From positions 5,277 through 11,807 of the forward strand of contig DEEW01000180.1 in NCBI GenBank assembly GCA_002350465.1: a stretch of DNA of 6,531 bases, given 5' to 3'. Below the pieces are notes generated by a model. The model made no database searches. It was given only the letters and a program-made list of their open reading frames with translations, and was not told the DNA's origin. This stretch comes from Lachnospiraceae bacterium UBA2868. Its GTDB lineage: Bacteria; Bacillota_A; Clostridia; Lachnospirales; Lachnospiraceae. Both the position numbers and the translations under genes were made by a program. Below, piece by piece: positions 6,029 to 6,531 of the stretch. How positions within the stretch are numbered: the stretch's first letter is position 1; every line of letters begins with the position of its first letter.

Positions 6029-6531
6029 AAATTGTAGACTGGCTAAAAGACATACTCGGATTCGGGGAAGATGATTTCGATGATATAGAGATTAACTTCA
6101 CTTCCGAATCGGCAGAGTCCATAATGGAATCCCTTGCAAAAGCATCAAAGAAGAGACGCACGCTGAACATGAACGACAAGACTCAGCGTGAGCAGTATGT
6201 AAGGGAATACTGTGACATGATGGCTGTCGCTTCCAAGGATGTGGATGCTCAGAAAATTGAGTATCAGCAGGTAACCGAGCGGATCGCCGATCTTGAGGAA
6301 TTTGAAAAACTTCCTGCGACGGACAAGAGCCAGGTAAGAATAAGAGCCAACAAGATAATCAAGATCGAACAGGAAAACAGCAGCTATACACGTCCTGCCA
6401 AGAAGATAACGGAAGCCCAGTACAGGGAGATGGAAAGACTCTCCGGCGAGATACCGGAAATCCTCAAAAAGATGAAAGAAGATGAGGAATATCAGGCTGT
6501 TGTGAGGCGTGATCTTAATCTTCTCGAAGGA
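6025..6531 (+). CDS. Charged, coiled-coil-rich protein (3' end missing)
   Basis: The fourth operon gene is open for 169 codons from a TTG at 6025 to the right edge, with no stop. The N-terminus KIVDWLKDILGFGEDDFDDI is a short amphipathic helix followed by an acidic stretch. From about residue 30 the sequence is almost all helical and highly charged. It includes residues 60-102 (YVREYCDMM through ERIADLEEFEKL) and 131-169 (KKITEAQYREMERLSGEIPE and onward), with heptad-like spacing that suggests coiled coils. I do not recognise the family and see no enzyme motif, signal peptide or membrane helix. The start overlaps the TPR gene stop by 4 nt (TTGA), so it belongs to the same operon and is likely translationally coupled. 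A long coiled coil beside an Hsp70-like gene could be a GrpE-style exchange factor or a structural partner, but nothing here shows that. Confidence 0.8.
   Translation, partial: MKIVDWLKDILGFGEDDFDDIEINFTSESAESIMESLAKASKKRRTLNMNDKTQREQYVREYCDMMAVASKDVDAQKIEYQQVTERIADLEEFEKLPATDKSQVRIRANKIIKIEQENSSYTRPAKKITEAQYREMERLSGEIPEILKKMKEDEEYQAVVRRDLNLLEG

Overview
The window looks like chromosomal DNA of a low-to-mid GC Firmicute, most probably a Lachnospiraceae-type Clostridia (Butyrivibrio/Roseburia-like). I infer this from the AAAGGxGGTGA-type Shine-Dalgarno sequence, sigma-A style promoters, codon use, and family-level resemblance to proteins I know mainly from that group. No rRNA, tRNA, CRISPR array, insertion sequence, phage gene or rho-independent terminator is visible.

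Layout: positions 1-218 hold the 5' end of a leftward gene for a PLP-dependent aminotransferase of the HisC/CobD type. Positions 219-347 are a compact divergent control region. In it, a near-consensus leftward promoter and a plausible rightward promoter point across each other, with overlapping inverted repeats (249-268) between and over them. From 348 to beyond the right edge, four rightward genes are packed as one operon with 4-nt overlaps or very short gaps: a 1186-aa beta-sandwich plus alpha-solenoid protein (DUF5717-like), a 424-aa divergent Hsp70/actin-fold protein (DUF5716-like), a 278-aa TPR protein, and the start of a charged, coiled-coil-rich protein that begins with TTG.

The four operon products have no recognisable signal peptide or membrane segment and are all read as cytoplasmic. 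The most interesting reading is a poorly described chaperone- or scaffold-like system. The second gene keeps the order of an Hsp70 nucleotide-binding domain and ends in something very like an Hsp70 beta substrate-binding domain. It lacks the helical lid, and several canonical ATPase residues look changed. Its partners would be a giant helical-repeat protein, a TPR protein and a coiled-coil protein, the kinds of protein that usually bind or regulate Hsp70s. This is inference from reading the sequence; no function of this operon is known to me. Family names are given from memory and were not checked by a search.
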